The position numbers and the translations under genes are program-made. Source: Camelus bactrianus (lineage: Eukaryota > Chordata > Mammalia > Artiodactyla > Camelidae). Taken from it: a stretch of DNA of 64,000 bases. The stretch lies in the NCBI RefSeq assembly GCF_048773025.1, contig NC_133558.1, positions 40,768,501-40,832,500 of the forward strand, written 5' to 3'. Shown here one piece after another: positions 24,401 through 36,529 of the stretch; position 1 is the first letter of the stretch, and every line of letters starts with the position of its first letter. A model generated the notes under the pieces. It made no database searches and was not told the DNA's origin. It was given only the letters and a program-made list of their open reading frames with translations.

Positions 24401-24985
24401 ATACAACTGGGAAACGATATGAAAACACTGTTCTCAGGTGGTTTTAACAGCAATGCATTGCTCTTCTCTAAATATAATTTATTGCTGATCTTGTGGAAAA
24501 ATTAGCTTCAAAATATTTAAAAGAAAGGTTAAGAAACTGACAGAAAAAAAACCAAACATTAAGCCAGGGAAAGACAGCATCTCGACATTGATATGAGCAG
24601 CAGAGAAAAATGATCCAAGTATAAAACATTTGAAATCAGGTGTAACTCCTGACATTTTTGTTAGCGTGATTTAAAACTGAGTTTACAATCCTCATGATGT
24701 GTTTACTTTTGGAAATATTTTGAAAAAGACAATAAAACAGAGGCCTTGATCCACCAAAAGACACCATCGATCCTATTGCTACAAAAATCAAGGCTTGGAG
24801 ACGACGCTGATTAGCGACCAAGCGCTCCTGAGTCACAGATTCTCTGTAATGAACATGCTGATCATATGTTTTCTGGCCCACAGTTCACAAGCTGCACACA
24901 TCAGTTTTTAAAGTGTTTCTATGCAGTTAAGGCAAGTGTGAGTGAGCCGACACAGAATTGAACCTGCTCAAGGTGGAAGAGCACG
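21451..24985. other. Non-coding stretch upstream of the RYR2 block
   Basis: The RYR2 exon that should precede residue 3576 (LPNRTEDTSDPEK... and so on) was looked for and not found. The sequence is AT-rich with no named repeat. Two open frames, at 22,282-22,464 and 24,636-24,881 on the minus strand, have protein-like composition but match nothing I recognise. Confidence 0.4.
22282..22464 (-). other. Unidentified exon-like open frame
   Basis: Sixty codons from an ATG to TAA include the motif NVPNHCHPDILNVFF and end in LYCKG. A possible splice donor (GG|GTAATA) overlaps the stop. The composition resembles a helical-repeat protein. It matches no RYR2 exon and I cannot name a family. No clear acceptor is seen upstream. 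It could be an exon of another decayed gene or chance. Confidence 0.25.
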
Positions 24986-24989
24986 TTTG

Positions 24990-25260
24990 CTATGTGCAGT
25001 ACCATTTCAACTCTTAAACTGAAAACATCCAGTTTTGTATCTTATGTTTTTCCTACCTAATGATATATCCTGGTAATTTTCCTCATGTCCATGTCATGTG
25101 ATGTCTGTATAGGTCTATTGTTAGCTATGAATTTGTTTCCAATTGCTTTATTATAAGTAATGCCACAGTGGACATCTTTGTGCCCATGTATAACTCCTTC
25201 CTTGGGACAAATTCCTTGAAATTGCTGATCAGAAGGAAGGACTATTTTAAAGGCCTCACC
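24990..25260 (-). repeat. L1M 3' fragment
   Basis: The order 'tgctttattataagtaatgc', 'gtggacatctttgtgc' and 'gggacaaattcctt' matches old L1M 3' sequence read on the minus strand. It lies exactly where AT-rich sequence gives way to GC-rich sequence. Confidence 0.55.
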
Positions 25261-28200
25261 CCTTGAAATATCATACTCCTTTGTGTGGACATTTTCCAGC
25301 AGAGTTTAAGAATGCCCAGAGATCATTCCAACAGCTCCCTTCCCAAGGTCACACTGACCCCCTCAGGGTCGGCAGGGTTGGACTTGAGGCAGAACCCCAG
25401 TCAGGTGCAAGCGAGAGGCAGAGGATCTGGTCCGCTGCTGTTCTGGTCCTGGGAGCATTGGGCAGATGTAGCTTGGGACTGGGATCTTGGGGTGGTAGCC
25501 GGGGAGACCTGCCTCCCTCCCACCTGCTGTCCCTGTGGTGGGCTCAGTGCTCAGACTCCATGCTGCAGCAGGACCATGCACACCTCAGAGAGTGCAAGAC
25601 ACTCAGTATCTCCGGTGTGCAGACCTCCTCACTCCTGAGGGCCTTGGGGAGGCAGGTCCGGGGGCCAGGAGGGAAGACCCTGTGGATGTCCCCTTTCTCC
25701 CCAGCCTACCCTGCACTGGAAGTACTTTCGGCCCCTCCAGTGGGGGAGAACTGCCCATGGGCCGGCCCTGGGTTTGCCTCAGCGCCTGCTCCATCAAAAG
25801 CCAGCCTGTGCTCAAATCGCTGGACCTGTTGGCTCGGTGGCAGATTTGCATCCCTCAGAGGTCTGTCTGGTTGCTTCCTCACCTCTGGAGCTTTTCTCCT
25901 GGAGAGAGAGGGGAGGGTGAGGGGCCGCTCAAGTCCTGCCTGCCCACCCGCCGCCTCTGGCCCTGCAGACCTGCCAAGACACTGCGGCTGCAGGAATCCA
26001 CCGTGGCAGCGGGACCAGGTCCCCCAGGGGCACGGGGTCTCGCCGTTCTGCCGCCCACCCGCCGCACAAAGCCCGCACTTGTTTGGCTGCCTCGGATGTG
26101 TGCCCCAGGCCCCGACCTCCCCGGGTCCTCTCTGGCCCGCGTGAGGGGCTGAGCGTCCTGACCACGCCGGGAAGGGGACGTGCTGCCTGCCGTGGACTCC
26201 CGCTGGGGGCTGGGGTCACGCTCTGCCAGGGCTCCTGGGGCCCGGGCTTGGGCTTCGCTCCACCATGCAAGGCCAGACCTAGGCCTTGATTTCTTGCCTC
26301 TCCCTGGCCAGTGGGTTTCTCAGGCTGCAAGTCATGGGCATTTGCCACCTACTGAGGCGATAAAGATGACCTTGTCATGGTCACCCCTGCAGTGGGCATG
26401 TTGGAGGTGCTGGGGTGGGAGCACGGTAGAGGTGGACAGGGGCGCAGGGTGACTTCCCTGGCGCTGTCTTGCCAGTATCCCACTCAGGCGGGCCTTGGCT
26501 AGACTCATCCTCAGAGGCGGACCTGCCCCCTCCCTCCAACACTGGCTCATCACCCACCGCCCACCACACAGCAGGGTGAGTGGCTGATCTTTTCCAAAGC
26601 CTGGCAATTGGCAGCAAGGCATTCCTCAGTCCTCTGACCCTGCATGGCATTCCTTACACATGCACCTCTCACGATGATGGACATCCATTCCTCCACTCAC
26701 TTCTCTACTTAGCATCCATTTATTGAACACCTGCTGTGTGCCAGGCACTATTCCAAGTCCTGAGAAGACATCAGAGAACAAGGCAGACCTAGTCTCTGCC
26801 CTCAGGGGTGCTGTGGCCCAACTCCAACACTTGTTCCTCCACCACTATTACACTGAATTTGGCAGATCACCTCCCACTGGCCTCAGCTTTCCCTACCTAC
26901 AGATTCAACATTCTGGATCCACAGGACAGACTGCCAGTCCTGTATAGTGTTTTGCCAAAGATTCCTTTATTGGTGACTGGCAAAGAGCACTGTGGGGAGG
27001 AAAAAAAAAGAAGAAATCCCAGGAAAATGAGATGAAACATGTGCAAAAACTAGGCACCACACCAGTCATCATTAAATCAAGATAGGGCCTGATTGGAAAG
27101 GAGTGCAGATCTGTGATTTCTCGCTGAGCCCTGTTGTCACTCAGCAAATTCAAGCAAGATTCCACATTCACATCCAGAGGGCAGGAAAGAAGAAAGCAGT
27201 GACTGTTTGCTGTGTAGGCCAGGGGGTGGGCATGGGGGTTTGGGGGGAGTGGGGTTGGCATGATCTAAACACAAGGGCATTGGTGATAAGACCACAGGCC
27301 AAATCCTCCTCTGTCTATAAACTCCATTTTCACCTTGTTCAATGGTACCCATGACCACTGAAATAAGTTTAAACTTCCCAAGGGCCTCAGCTATAGGATG
27401 ACCTCCAATCTGTCTTTTCAGTTCCACCTTAAATGATGTTTCACACCTGTCCCTAGCTCCAGCCAAACAGGACAATGCGTTGCTGCCTGTGTGCCCCTCT
27501 GCCTTGGTCCTTGATAATTGCGGTAACTGCTACTTGCTCAGGACTCACTGTGTGTGCTGTGTCCTGCCTGGTCTCCCTGGTAAATGATGTTATGAAAATG
27601 CCAGAAGTTGGGGTGAGATACCAAAAGCAAGAGGTCAGACCAACTGACCTGAATCTCTCAGGAGACCCCACAGTGTCTCCTATTACATCTTTCTCTCTTC
27701 CCCCAACACATGTTCATATGGCACCCCACCTTCTCCACTGGCTACCCCCAGCTGACCCGATGGAGCATGAGCTCCTGGGGCCGTGGCCAGCAGCACCTCC
27801 CCTCCCCAGCAGGCTGGTCTGCAGAGAGGGAGCCCTAGCCCAGGGCAGGCTGTGCTATGACCACCCTGGCTCTGAGCTCCTCCCACTGGGGAGTCAGGAC
27901 TTGTGTTATAATTTAAGATACCTGAATGCCTTGACCCCCTGCCATGTTGGAGGGAGACGGGGAAGGGAGAGGGTGGTGGCTCAGGGGCTGTGGCCCTAGG
28001 AAGCAGCCTCCTAGCTTCCAGTGGAGACCAACATCCAATCTGGAGGAAAGGAGGAAAGTGTTGTGGTCTCCCATGCTCTTCCAAGGTTACAGAGAGCCCA
28101 CAAAAGTGTCCAGTTGGGAGTCCAGGAGAGCAGAGTAGGTCATGGGCTGGTGGAAGGCCATCTGTTGCAGGCCTCCCTGGACTTTGCCCACTGCCTGTTA

Positions 28201-29030
28201 AGCCCAAAGATCAAGTGAGGCAGCTGGGAAAGAAAATCCTCACTGTGAGGTGTCTGAGGCCCTTCTAAGATGAGAGAATGGCCCCCTTTCAGTGGCCTGC
28301 TTGGGGCCAGGACAGCACTCCCAGGGGGAGCAGGCTGGTGAATGGCCTTCTATCTCCCAGACAGACCAAAGCCTGGCCTGCAAGAGAGGAGACTGATTCT
28401 GGCTTCTGTTTGCGAGTTCAGGGGCTCTGGAGCACTTTGACAAGTAAGTGCCTGTTTACTGAGCTCCTGCTTGCACACAGCATAATGATGGACACAAAGA
28501 AGCTCTGATTTGAAACCACAGATCAGAATTTATCCATGCAAGTGAGTTTGCTCCCTGGGGAGGCTGGATACCCACATATCCAGTGAGGCCACACTGTTTG
28601 AGGAACTGGTCCCAGCCCCTTCTCCAAATGATCTTGAATTTTCTCAGTGGGGATGCTGGATGTTTTAAAATTAAAACTAGCTCAGAGTCATTCAGAGCTC
28701 GTTTACCCATCGCCCACTGACATAGGCACTGCTCTGGTTGCTTGTGGATGAGAAACACTGAAAGTGTGCGTGGTTTGCTAGGGGTGACCAGCAGGCTGGC
28801 CAGCCTGATGACAAGCTGGTCATCCTTCTAAGAGCCCCCTGACCCACTTGATGTGGGATTGGTGCCAGCCCTCAGGGGGCACAGCTCTTACCTGGCCTAC
28901 GGTAGCAGGCAATGACCGTGCCTAGGGGTTAAGTACCATGACAGGCAGCATGGGGGTGCTTGGGGGAGCAGAGATGAGGGAGCCCTAGCCACACAGAGGA
29001 GGGGTGGGGAAATCAGGGCTGTCTTGGAAG
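25261..29030. other. GC-rich stretch with overlapping open frames, no gene
   Basis: Frames of up to 293 codons are open on both strands (for example 25,263-26,144 plus and 25,929-26,348 minus). They overlap each other, contain no recognised domain and reflect GC-rich, stop-poor sequence. An L2 3'-end relic in minus orientation lies at about 26,695-26,830, with 'ccatttattgaacacctgct' and 'gtgccaggcactattcca'. Confidence 0.5.
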
Positions 29031-29034
29031 GGAT

Positions 29035-29290
29035 AGCATTGCCAGTGTTTACTGAACACTCCGAATGTCTAGGCATGAGGCTAGCGCTTTACGTGGATTA
29101 ATTGTCCTGCTTTATCATCACAGCCCTTCTGGGGATACACAGTAGGGCTTCCTTGTCCACAGTTTACATATGAGGAAACTGAGGCACAGAGAGTTTAAGT
29201 AACTTGTCCAAGATCCCACAGCAGGGAAGCATATTCAACCCCAGTTGGTCTGACGCCTGAGTCTACCTCTTCAACCTCCACACGGCACTG
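29035..29290 (-). repeat. MIR SINE
   Basis: This is a clear MIR core, including 'tgaggaaactgaggcacaga', 'agtaacttgtccaagatc' and 'acacggcactgcttcc', read as the minus-strand copy. Confidence 0.7.
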
Positions 29291-29514
29291 CTTCCAGGGA
29301 GAAGGGGGAAGGCAAATGGCTAACTGATCGAGTACAACCAAGGTTTAACAAGACTGGTTTTCTTGGCTCTGCAGACAGTTCTTAAAGAGGATTTGTGAGC
29401 TCGGGCGGAGTCACTGGGCACTTTGCTTGGCCTCCTGGTGGGGAGCACATCCGATCTAGAAGGAGCATGGAGTTGGGGAGGCACAGAGACGTGGGGTTGC
29501 CCCCCATGCCCCCC

Positions 29515-29665
29515 ATGTCTTGCTGAGTAACATCTGGGCGTTGGTTTCCTCATCTGTGAAGTGGAGCTGGTGAGCCCAGGTAAGCAGTGCTATTATGAGG
29601 ACTAAAAAGGGTCATTTATGTAAAGCATTTAGCAGAGTAGGCACTCAATGAATATCAATCCTCCT
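29515..29665 (+). repeat. MIR SINE fragment
   Basis: The 'ttggtttcctcatctgtga' and 'ggcactcaatgaatatcaat' blocks mark the core and 3' end of a MIR copy. Confidence 0.6.
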
Positions 29666-30539
29666 TTCTCTTCTTAAAGATTAGTCACACAGGCTGGTGG
29701 GTCTAAAGTTGCCATGATCCTGGCCATGATGGGCCCATTAAAAACACAGAAGACAGCTGGCCAGATCAGAAGTTGGCACAAGAACCCAAGGAACTGATTA
29801 CTTTCATTCCTGGAGGAAGGGCTGAAAAGCAAGGGAAGAGGCCCATCACTTTAATTTTTGCTGACGTCCGTGACTGAGTATATTTACTCTCTGGCTCCCA
29901 TAAGATCACCTTGCTGTCTCCTCTCTGGTGTAATTAATAGTGATACTACACATCCTTCCTGCTGGTCCCTGTGCCGTGCAGGACGTGCTCACAGGCATCC
30001 GCTCAGTGAAATCATTGTCTCGCTGCTCTTCTCCACCATGAGCTGTGCAGAGATGATGGCCCCATTTTCCAGCGTGGGAGCTGAGACCTGGAGCAGGTGC
30101 TGCGTCATTAACAAGTTGAGTCAGAACTAGAAACCAAGTGTCTTCTGAGTTCCCCTCAAAGCCACACCACCGGGCAAGTCCAGGGTGCAGGCAGTTTATT
30201 TGACAGGTCATCATAGCAAGGGACTAGGGAAAGTGAGTCAGAGAAAAGAGAGAAGCTCACAGAGGGTACATCAATGGGCAGGTTACAAACTGGGCAACTG
30301 AGGCTCCATCTCACTGTAGACTCTGAGAAACCATATGGAACATGCCTCAGAAGAGCACATGCTCTTCCCTGCTGCAGACAGGAGGCTGGCGCACACATCC
30401 AGCAGCCCCTCTCTTCCGTAGGCTGAGGGCTGCCCCTGGGGCTGGGAACTCCCTGGCTTTTGTTAGTGGCTGGCAGTGAATGAGCCCTGGTCTGGGAGAA
30501 ATCTCTCAGACAGATAAAACAAGGGAGGAGGCAGGTGCT
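29666..30539. other. Non-coding, one MIR relic
   Basis: A diverged minus-orientation MIR lies at about 29,960-30,140 ('atgatggccccattttccag', 'gggagctgagacc'). Nothing else is recognisable. Confidence 0.4.
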
Positions 30540-30660
30540 GAAGGTGACTCTTACTTCTCTGAGCCTTGGTTTCCACAGATGAGCATCTACCTTGTAGAGT
30601 TGTGAGAATCAAATGAGGTGATATATAAAAAGCACTTACTATTATCAGTTATAATGTTAG
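30540..30660 (+). repeat. MIR SINE fragment
   Basis: 'ctctgagccttggtttcca' is followed by 'gttgtgagaatcaaatgagg' and 'agcacttactattatcag', a typical MIR 3' half. Confidence 0.6.
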
Positions 30661-31265
30661 TTTTCATATTTTGCAAACACAAAAGGGGGCAGCTGGGAGT
30701 GCTAACTTCCCTCAAGTCCTAGAATTGAGATCTCAGGTGTTTCTCTCTCCTTCCAGGTGCCTCACAGCCTGGGTGAGTCAGCAAAGGTCCTACTCAGGAC
30801 TGACTCAGGGTCCTGCCCCGCCCCTCTCATGACTGGCCTCCCTCATGCCTCGTTCTGGGTGGGGTCTAGATTGCTTTGCTCACCCAGAGTCCAAGTGCCA
30901 TGTCCTGCTGAGCTCAGGAGGAATTTCACAGCCTCTGTACAAACCCAGCCTGGCAGGGCCCGAGCCCTGGCCTCTCCCCGAGGGCTGCTTCACCTCCAAC
31001 TGATGGCTCCCCGAGCTCTTGCGGGGAGGTGGTGTGGTGGCCATCCCCATACTTGGGCTAGTCTCCATGCTTCCTGTCTCATGAGCTCCGGGACATTTAC
31101 ACACCTGATTTGGGCTGTTTTTTTGGCCTGGCAAGGGAGAGAAGTGGCCTAAAATCTTGAGAACACAGCTGGGGAAGCACTGGTGGCCTTTCCCTCTTGC
31201 CTTCTCCTTCCCCAAAGAACAAACACCATCAGGACACAGCAGAAACAGTCCAAAGACAGATGACA
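30661..31265. other. No feature seen
   Basis: Open frames at 30,757-31,152 (plus) and 30,880-31,287 (minus) overlap antisense and show no domain. I see nothing else here. Confidence 0.4.
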
Positions 31266-31269
31266 CATT

Positions 31270-31870
31270 GAGGGGAAATGTTTGCAATCCGTATCACATG
31301 TAAAGTCATGACATGTAAAGAGCCCTTTGAAACTGAGAAGACAAAGAACAATAGAAATAGAAAAATGGGTACATGCCATGAGCGGACAGTTCATAGGAAA
31401 AAGAAAGGCAAATGGTTCTCAAACATATGAAACTGTGTTCAGCCCCATAAGCAATCAGACAAATGCCTATCAAAACTTCATTGAACAATCAGTTCTCACT
31501 TATTAAACTGGCAGTTCATTCTGAGGCTGTGCCAGCTCACGCATCCCTGGGGGAGTGCAGAGTGGAGGGGAAGGTGGCAGTGCCTCACCGCTCTTTCCAG
31601 GAATCTACCCTGAAGGTACAACTCAACGAGTAAGCACGTGGTTACTCACTGTGGCATTATTTGTAAAAATAAAACGTATGCAGAACCCAAATCCCACCAA
31701 AGAGAGACTGGCTGAATAAACTCTGGTATGTCCACATAATGAGTACCAGGCAGGCCTAGAAAAGAATGAGCAAAAATCCCCATGAATACGTGTACAGCGA
31801 TTTCTATGACATACTGTTAAGTGAAGTTGTGCCAGAAAGCCAGGAGCACTGAAAGGTGAATGGGAGCGAT
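31270..31870 (+). repeat. L1M 3' region
   Basis: The sequence follows the 3' part of L1 ORF2 and the 3' UTR of an old L1M element. Features in order are 'caaatgcctatcaaaacttc', 'ggaatctaccctgaaggta', 'ggctgaataaactctggta' and 'gtccacataatgagtac'. It is heavily diverged. Confidence 0.65.
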
Positions 31871-32340
31871 GGCAAAAGAACACAGGAGCCAAACTGAAGG
31901 GCCTTCCTCTGAACAAACGTGGCCCAATTTGAGCCAAATCACAAAGAATAGGGATGGTCTTTACCTGTAATACTAAGAATGAAAAAGAGCCCTAGGCCAC
32001 ATCTCCCGCCCTCCCCCAGACAGAGGGCGCGCGCGGAGGAGCGGAAGGTCTCTCTCTTTGAAACTGAAGAAGGTCTGCGTGCACACACGAGAAGAGTGAC
32101 AGAAAACCTGTCCACAGGCTCCAGTGTAGTCACTGATTTAGGCAAAGATCATCAGTGGATGCCAAAATCATTAGGTGAAAGGTCACTGGGGAACTAACTA
32201 AAAGTGCTCAACTCATACGTGGAATCACCAAAATTACACAGCTGGTACTTCATAGCTTGTACGAGGGCAAGTGTATTTGGTTTTTACCAGAAAAGGGGGA
32301 ATGTTGCATGAAAATAATAGCTGCTTTTATTTCACTTGTT
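31871..32340. other. No feature seen
   Basis: A GCGC-containing patch lies at about 32,020-32,050. No gene or named repeat is recognised. Confidence 0.35.
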
Positions 32341-32359
32341 TTTTGGCAGGAAGTGGTAA

Positions 32360-32466
32360 TTAGGTTTATTTATTTATTATTGTTTTAAATGGAGGTACTG
32401 GGGCTTGAACCCAGGACCACGGGCACAGCACGCACTCTACCACTGAGCTGTACCCTCCCCCGTATT
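32360..32466 (-). repeat. Camelid Vic-type tRNA-derived SINE
   Basis: On the minus strand this reads a B-box-bearing tRNA-like head. On the plus strand it appears as 'ggaggtactggggcttgaac', 'ccaggacca' and 'ctctaccactgagctgtacc' followed by a C run. This tRNA-derived SINE family is typical of camel and alpaca genomes and is the main pointer to the host lineage. Confidence 0.8.
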
Positions 32467-33022
32467 TCATTTCTTGATGCACTCTGCCAGCAGTCTCCAC
32501 CTTCCAGGTGCTTGTAAGAAAGGAAGACTTTGAAGGAAAGGAGTGCTCTCTCTTTCCCCTTTCTGATACGTCATGATTTCCAGGGCAAGTTACAGGGAAG
32601 CACGTTACAGGGAATTAAGGTGAGTAAGTAAGGATCTGTTTCTTAGAACCCCCTTGCTTTTGTTCTGCATCTGAAGAAAGTCTTTGGACAGAAGTGCCCC
32701 ACTTACTCCACTGTAGACGTAACACACATTATGGGTCCACTGGAACTGTGCACCTGTGGGGTATCAGGGACTCTGCACACAGAAAGTTGGCAAGGAATGA
32801 CAGCAGACACACACACTGTACATTTCTCCTCTGCTTATACACATAGTCCATGGTCCCCTCAAACTTCCCTTACAAAACGTAAGTTCAAATATAGAGTATC
32901 AGGAGAAATTAAGAATTTCTGGAGAGTGATAGCAGGACACCAAACCAAGCCCTGGGTCCTTCTGAGCACAACTGAACAAGTCACACATCCATGGTCACAA
33001 GGGACACAATGTGGAGAGAGTG
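32467..33022. other. No feature seen
   Basis: No recognisable gene or named repeat. The 158-codon plus frame at 32,731-33,207 runs into the hAT and L1 repeats beyond 33,030, so it is not a gene. Confidence 0.35.
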
Positions 33023-34023
33023 CTCTAAGTCAGAAGTTGGCAACCTGTGGCCCACAGGACAGATCTAGCCCACTGTTTTTTCTTTTTAAGAGCTGCAAGT
33101 TAAGAATGGCTTTTATATTTTTATTTATTTTTAATTTTTTACATATATATAAACATTTTTTATTAAGTTGCAGTCATTTTACAATGTTGTGTCAAATTCC
33201 AGTGTAGAGCACAATTTTTCAGTTGTATGTGAACACATATGCATTCATTGTCACATTCTCTTTCGCTGTGAGCTACTACAAGATCCTGTATATATTTCCC
33301 TGTGCTACACAGTACAATCTTGTTTATCTATTCTACGTTTTGAAATCCCAGTCCCTTCCCACCCCCATCCCCCTGGCAACCACATGTTTGTATTCTATGT
33401 CTATGAGTCTGTTTCTGTTTTTTTTTTTTTTTTAATTCCACACATGAGCAATCTCATATGGTTTTTTCTTTCTCTTTCTGGCTTATTTCACTTAGAATGA
33501 CATTCTCCAGGAGCATCCATGTTGCTGCATCTGGCGTTATGTTGTCAGTTTTTATGGCTGAATAGTATTCCATTGCATAAATATAACACATCTTCTTTAT
33601 CCAGTCCTCTGTTGATGGACTTTTAGGCTATTTCCATGTCTTGGCTATTGTAAATAGTGCTGCTGTGAACATTGGGGTGCAGGTGTCATTTTGAAGTAGG
33701 GTTCCTTCTGGATATATGCCCAGGAGTGGGATTGCTGGGTCATATGATAGGTCTATTTTTAGTCTTTTGAGGAATCATCATACTGTTTTCCACAGTGGCT
33801 GCACCAACCTGCATTCCCACCAGCAGTGCAGGAGGGTTCCCTTTTCTCCACAGCCTCTCCATCATTTGTCATTTGTGGACTTTTGAATGATGGAAGAATG
33901 GCTTGTATATTTTTAAATGTTTGTTAATCTAAGTACCTACGTTGATTTTGCTTCTTGGCCTGAAAAACATAAAATACTTACTATCTGGACCTTTGTTGAA
34001 AAATCTAGATCCCTGCTCTAGAT
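33023..34023 (+). mobile_element. hAT-type element split by an L1 insertion
   Basis: The element has CAG...CTG termini (33,031 'cagaagttggcaacctgtgg' and 34,015 'gatccctg'). It is flanked by imperfect 8-base target duplications, ctctaagt at 33,023-33,030 and ctctagat at 34,016-34,023. The inner ends match the common mammalian 'gtggcccacaggacaga ... atctggacctttgttgaaa' short hAT family, whose exact name I cannot fix. Its body is interrupted by a later L1 at 33,124-33,893. Confidence 0.75.
33124..33893 (-). mobile_element. Camelid L1 3' end inserted in a hAT element
   Basis: This is about 770 bases of L1 3' sequence on the minus strand ('tttattaagttgcagtcat', 'agtgtagagcacaattttt', 'attccattgcataaatata'). 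Target-site duplications of about 22 bases flank it: 'aagaatggcttttatatttt' from 33,102 and 'aagaatggcttgtatatttt' from 33,894, with one mismatch. It is the 5'-truncated 3' end of an otherwise typical element. Confidence 0.88.
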
Positions 34024-35109
34024 TAAAAGAGACGAAAGAGAAGAACAACCAAATGCAATGAGTGAACTTAACTGGATCTTTGGAAGAGAAAAAAAAAAGA
34101 AAAAACACATGCTTGGAACAACTGAAGGCAATTTGAATATGTGTTCAGACAGTATATGCATATTCACTGTGCTGGCTTTCAAGTTTTCTGCGTATTTGAA
34201 TTTATTCATAATAGAAATTTGAGAAAAGTATACAGACCTGATGAGTTTCCCTGCCTATTGGGGGTTCAAAATTATTGTAATGCAGGTTAGGTTTGAAACA
34301 TACAAGAGATGGCATTAGAATGCAAGGATGTGCTCTGTGCCCGGGCCTAGTTTGGGGAGTACCATGGCTTCTCATGTTGGGGTTCCTGGGGTGTAATCAT
34401 TGGTGTGTTGTTAAATTTTTAACAACTGGAGCTCCTGGAAAAGCAAAGGTGATTTGCAGCATTGCCAATCTCCATGTTGTAAATGTGCTCACCATGGCTG
34501 ATTTCAAACCACCAACATGATGTCACTGAACTCAGAGTTGAGAAGGCGTTCCCATACTCAGCTCTCACAGGCCCACTTGAGTTAGCTGCAGCACACCACT
34601 GCAGTCCGGCCTGGTAAGGGGTCAGACCAGGCAAAATGCATCCTGGTTCCTCAGGAGTTAAGGTGGGGGTGGTGGTTGAAACCTGGACCTCAGGAAAGAA
34701 GGCACATAACAGCTATGATTTAGGATAAGAGGAGCCTCCCAGCTTCAGCGAGCCCCGCTCCACTGCTGGATCCTGGTGCCCATCACTGTGCTCCCCATGG
34801 GTTCCAGTCTCCCAGCTGGCTGCCCCATCTCCAGCTGGCTGCTCCCCATTTCCAGACTGCCCACAACACACCTTCTGTCCTCATAGTGCACCCTTTCCCA
34901 TGCCAGTCCAGTATGCATCCTCCCCTCACTGCCCCACAAATCCAGCCTGTGTATTCTGTCCCTGCAAATTCTCACTAACCTTTCCCTGGTTTGGAATGTG
35001 CTACTCTATCCTCTAATTCTACAAGTCTGTAAATTCTGGTTCGAGACTCACATGTTCCAGAATCCCTTCCTCCCTGCTCTAGCTCATAACTGACTTCCTT
35101 CTTCTTTAT
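34024..35109. other. No gene seen
   Basis: No exon or strong repeat is seen. Sequence at about 34,290-34,520 looks like an interspersed repeat of unknown name. Open frames here are short and unconvincing. Confidence 0.35.
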
Positions 35110-35545
35110 TCCTCACCTTCACTACAATGTTTACTTCCATTAATTATCACCTCCAGTGCCTTCATCTCTTTCATCACCTCCACCATCCCCCTTCCTTTTC
35201 CTTCACTAACACCACTATCATCACCATCACCTCCACCTTTATCTTCACTGCTTTCATCTCTGCATCACCTCTACCATCACTGGTTCACTACTTCCACTAC
35301 CACTTCCATCATCATTTTCACCACAAATGCTCTGCTACCTTTACTATCACTTCCTTCATCACAATAATCATCACCTCCAGTTATACTTCCACTGACTTCA
35401 TCTCCTTCGTCACCTTCACCACTACTGCTCCATCGTCTTCACCACCCAGTTCTACCACCACCACTTCCATCACCATCACCTCCACTTCTGTCTTTTCCTC
35501 CTCTACTTCCACAGCTTTTCCTCACTCTACCATTATGGTGACTGC
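35110..35545 (+). repeat. Degenerate TTC/CAC/ATC-rich tract
   Basis: More than 400 bases are built almost entirely of TTC, CAC, ATC and ACC triplets with no G-rich interruptions, a decayed simple or minisatellite repeat on the pyrimidine-rich strand. It keeps a 148-codon frame open because such triplets exclude stops. The predicted H/T/S/F/I-rich peptide is not evidence of a gene. Confidence 0.75.
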
Positions 35546-36529
35546 TGTTTATTTCTTTGGCTTCTATCCTTAGTGCCCCCTCCTTGTTATTATCCGATTT
35601 TTCTTCTCTGTCTCCATGTCCTTACCTTTGACATTGAACATAGAAACCTGATACCCTTGCCCGTAAGTGATATCCATGTAAAAATGAGCCTCTTTGTTGA
35701 AATAATGAGACTTGCATGAAGAAAATAGTCAGATATTGCTCAAACCCACAGGTATGGGCATTCACAGCCCTTTTCAGGCTCTAGAACTTGGCACACATGT
35801 GAGTAGTGAGGGAAGAGAACATGTGTTCAGTTCTGTGGCTGGGTCCACAGGCTCAGTAGCTCCCTCTCTGAGTCCTGGTCCCCTATCATTTATCAGAACC
35901 AGGTCCCCCACTCTTAAGGCCAGTGATGCAGGGAGCAGGAGCAGGGCCAGGCTGAGCTGGATGAGTGGTCAGTCCAGCCCAGCCCTTGGTCCACCCTGTC
36001 TGTGAGGCTTGCTGGAAAAGTGTGCAGTGCTCCAAGACTCCAGCCTTAGGTGGTCAGGTGTGAGTGTCAAACACCCCCAGCTGCCCTTAAAAATCACTGT
36101 GACTCTCCCACCCCTGAAATGATCAAAACCCTCCTTGAGCCAATTTTTGTTTGCCTCCCTACTGCCTCTTGAGTGGATTCATTCCAGATGTTTGCAGCTT
36201 CCTGGTTTTACCCCGAAAGCCTCCCTTTCTGAGTTTGTTGGGGGTCCTCCTGTTTCCACCATTTCGAAGTGCTGAACATCCTCCATATTCTTCATGCCAT
36301 GAACACTGTCTTCTCAGTACTCTTGAGACTAAACAAGACAAATACATAAATCTATTTTCAGTCGAAGTTCCTCAGTGCTCTTATGGGCATAATCACTCTT
36401 TCCTGAACGTCCCCTTGTGTAACGCTGCCTTTATCCCTGGGGAGTGGGAGTGAGTTGGACGTTTCTTCGCATCATGAAACCCACACTGTCAGTTATTCAT
36501 CTGACACCTATGTATGTGTCTTCAGAGTA
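35546..36529. other. No feature seen
   Basis: No exon or named repeat is recognised. The open frames are under 105 codons and overlap. Confidence 0.35.

Noticed and set aside
25263-26144. 293-codon open frame on the plus strand
   Set aside because: It overlaps several antisense frames, has no recognised domain, and lies in GC-rich sequence with few stops.
35127-35573. 148-codon H/T/S-rich protein
   Set aside because: It is produced by a degenerate simple repeat whose triplets exclude stop codons.
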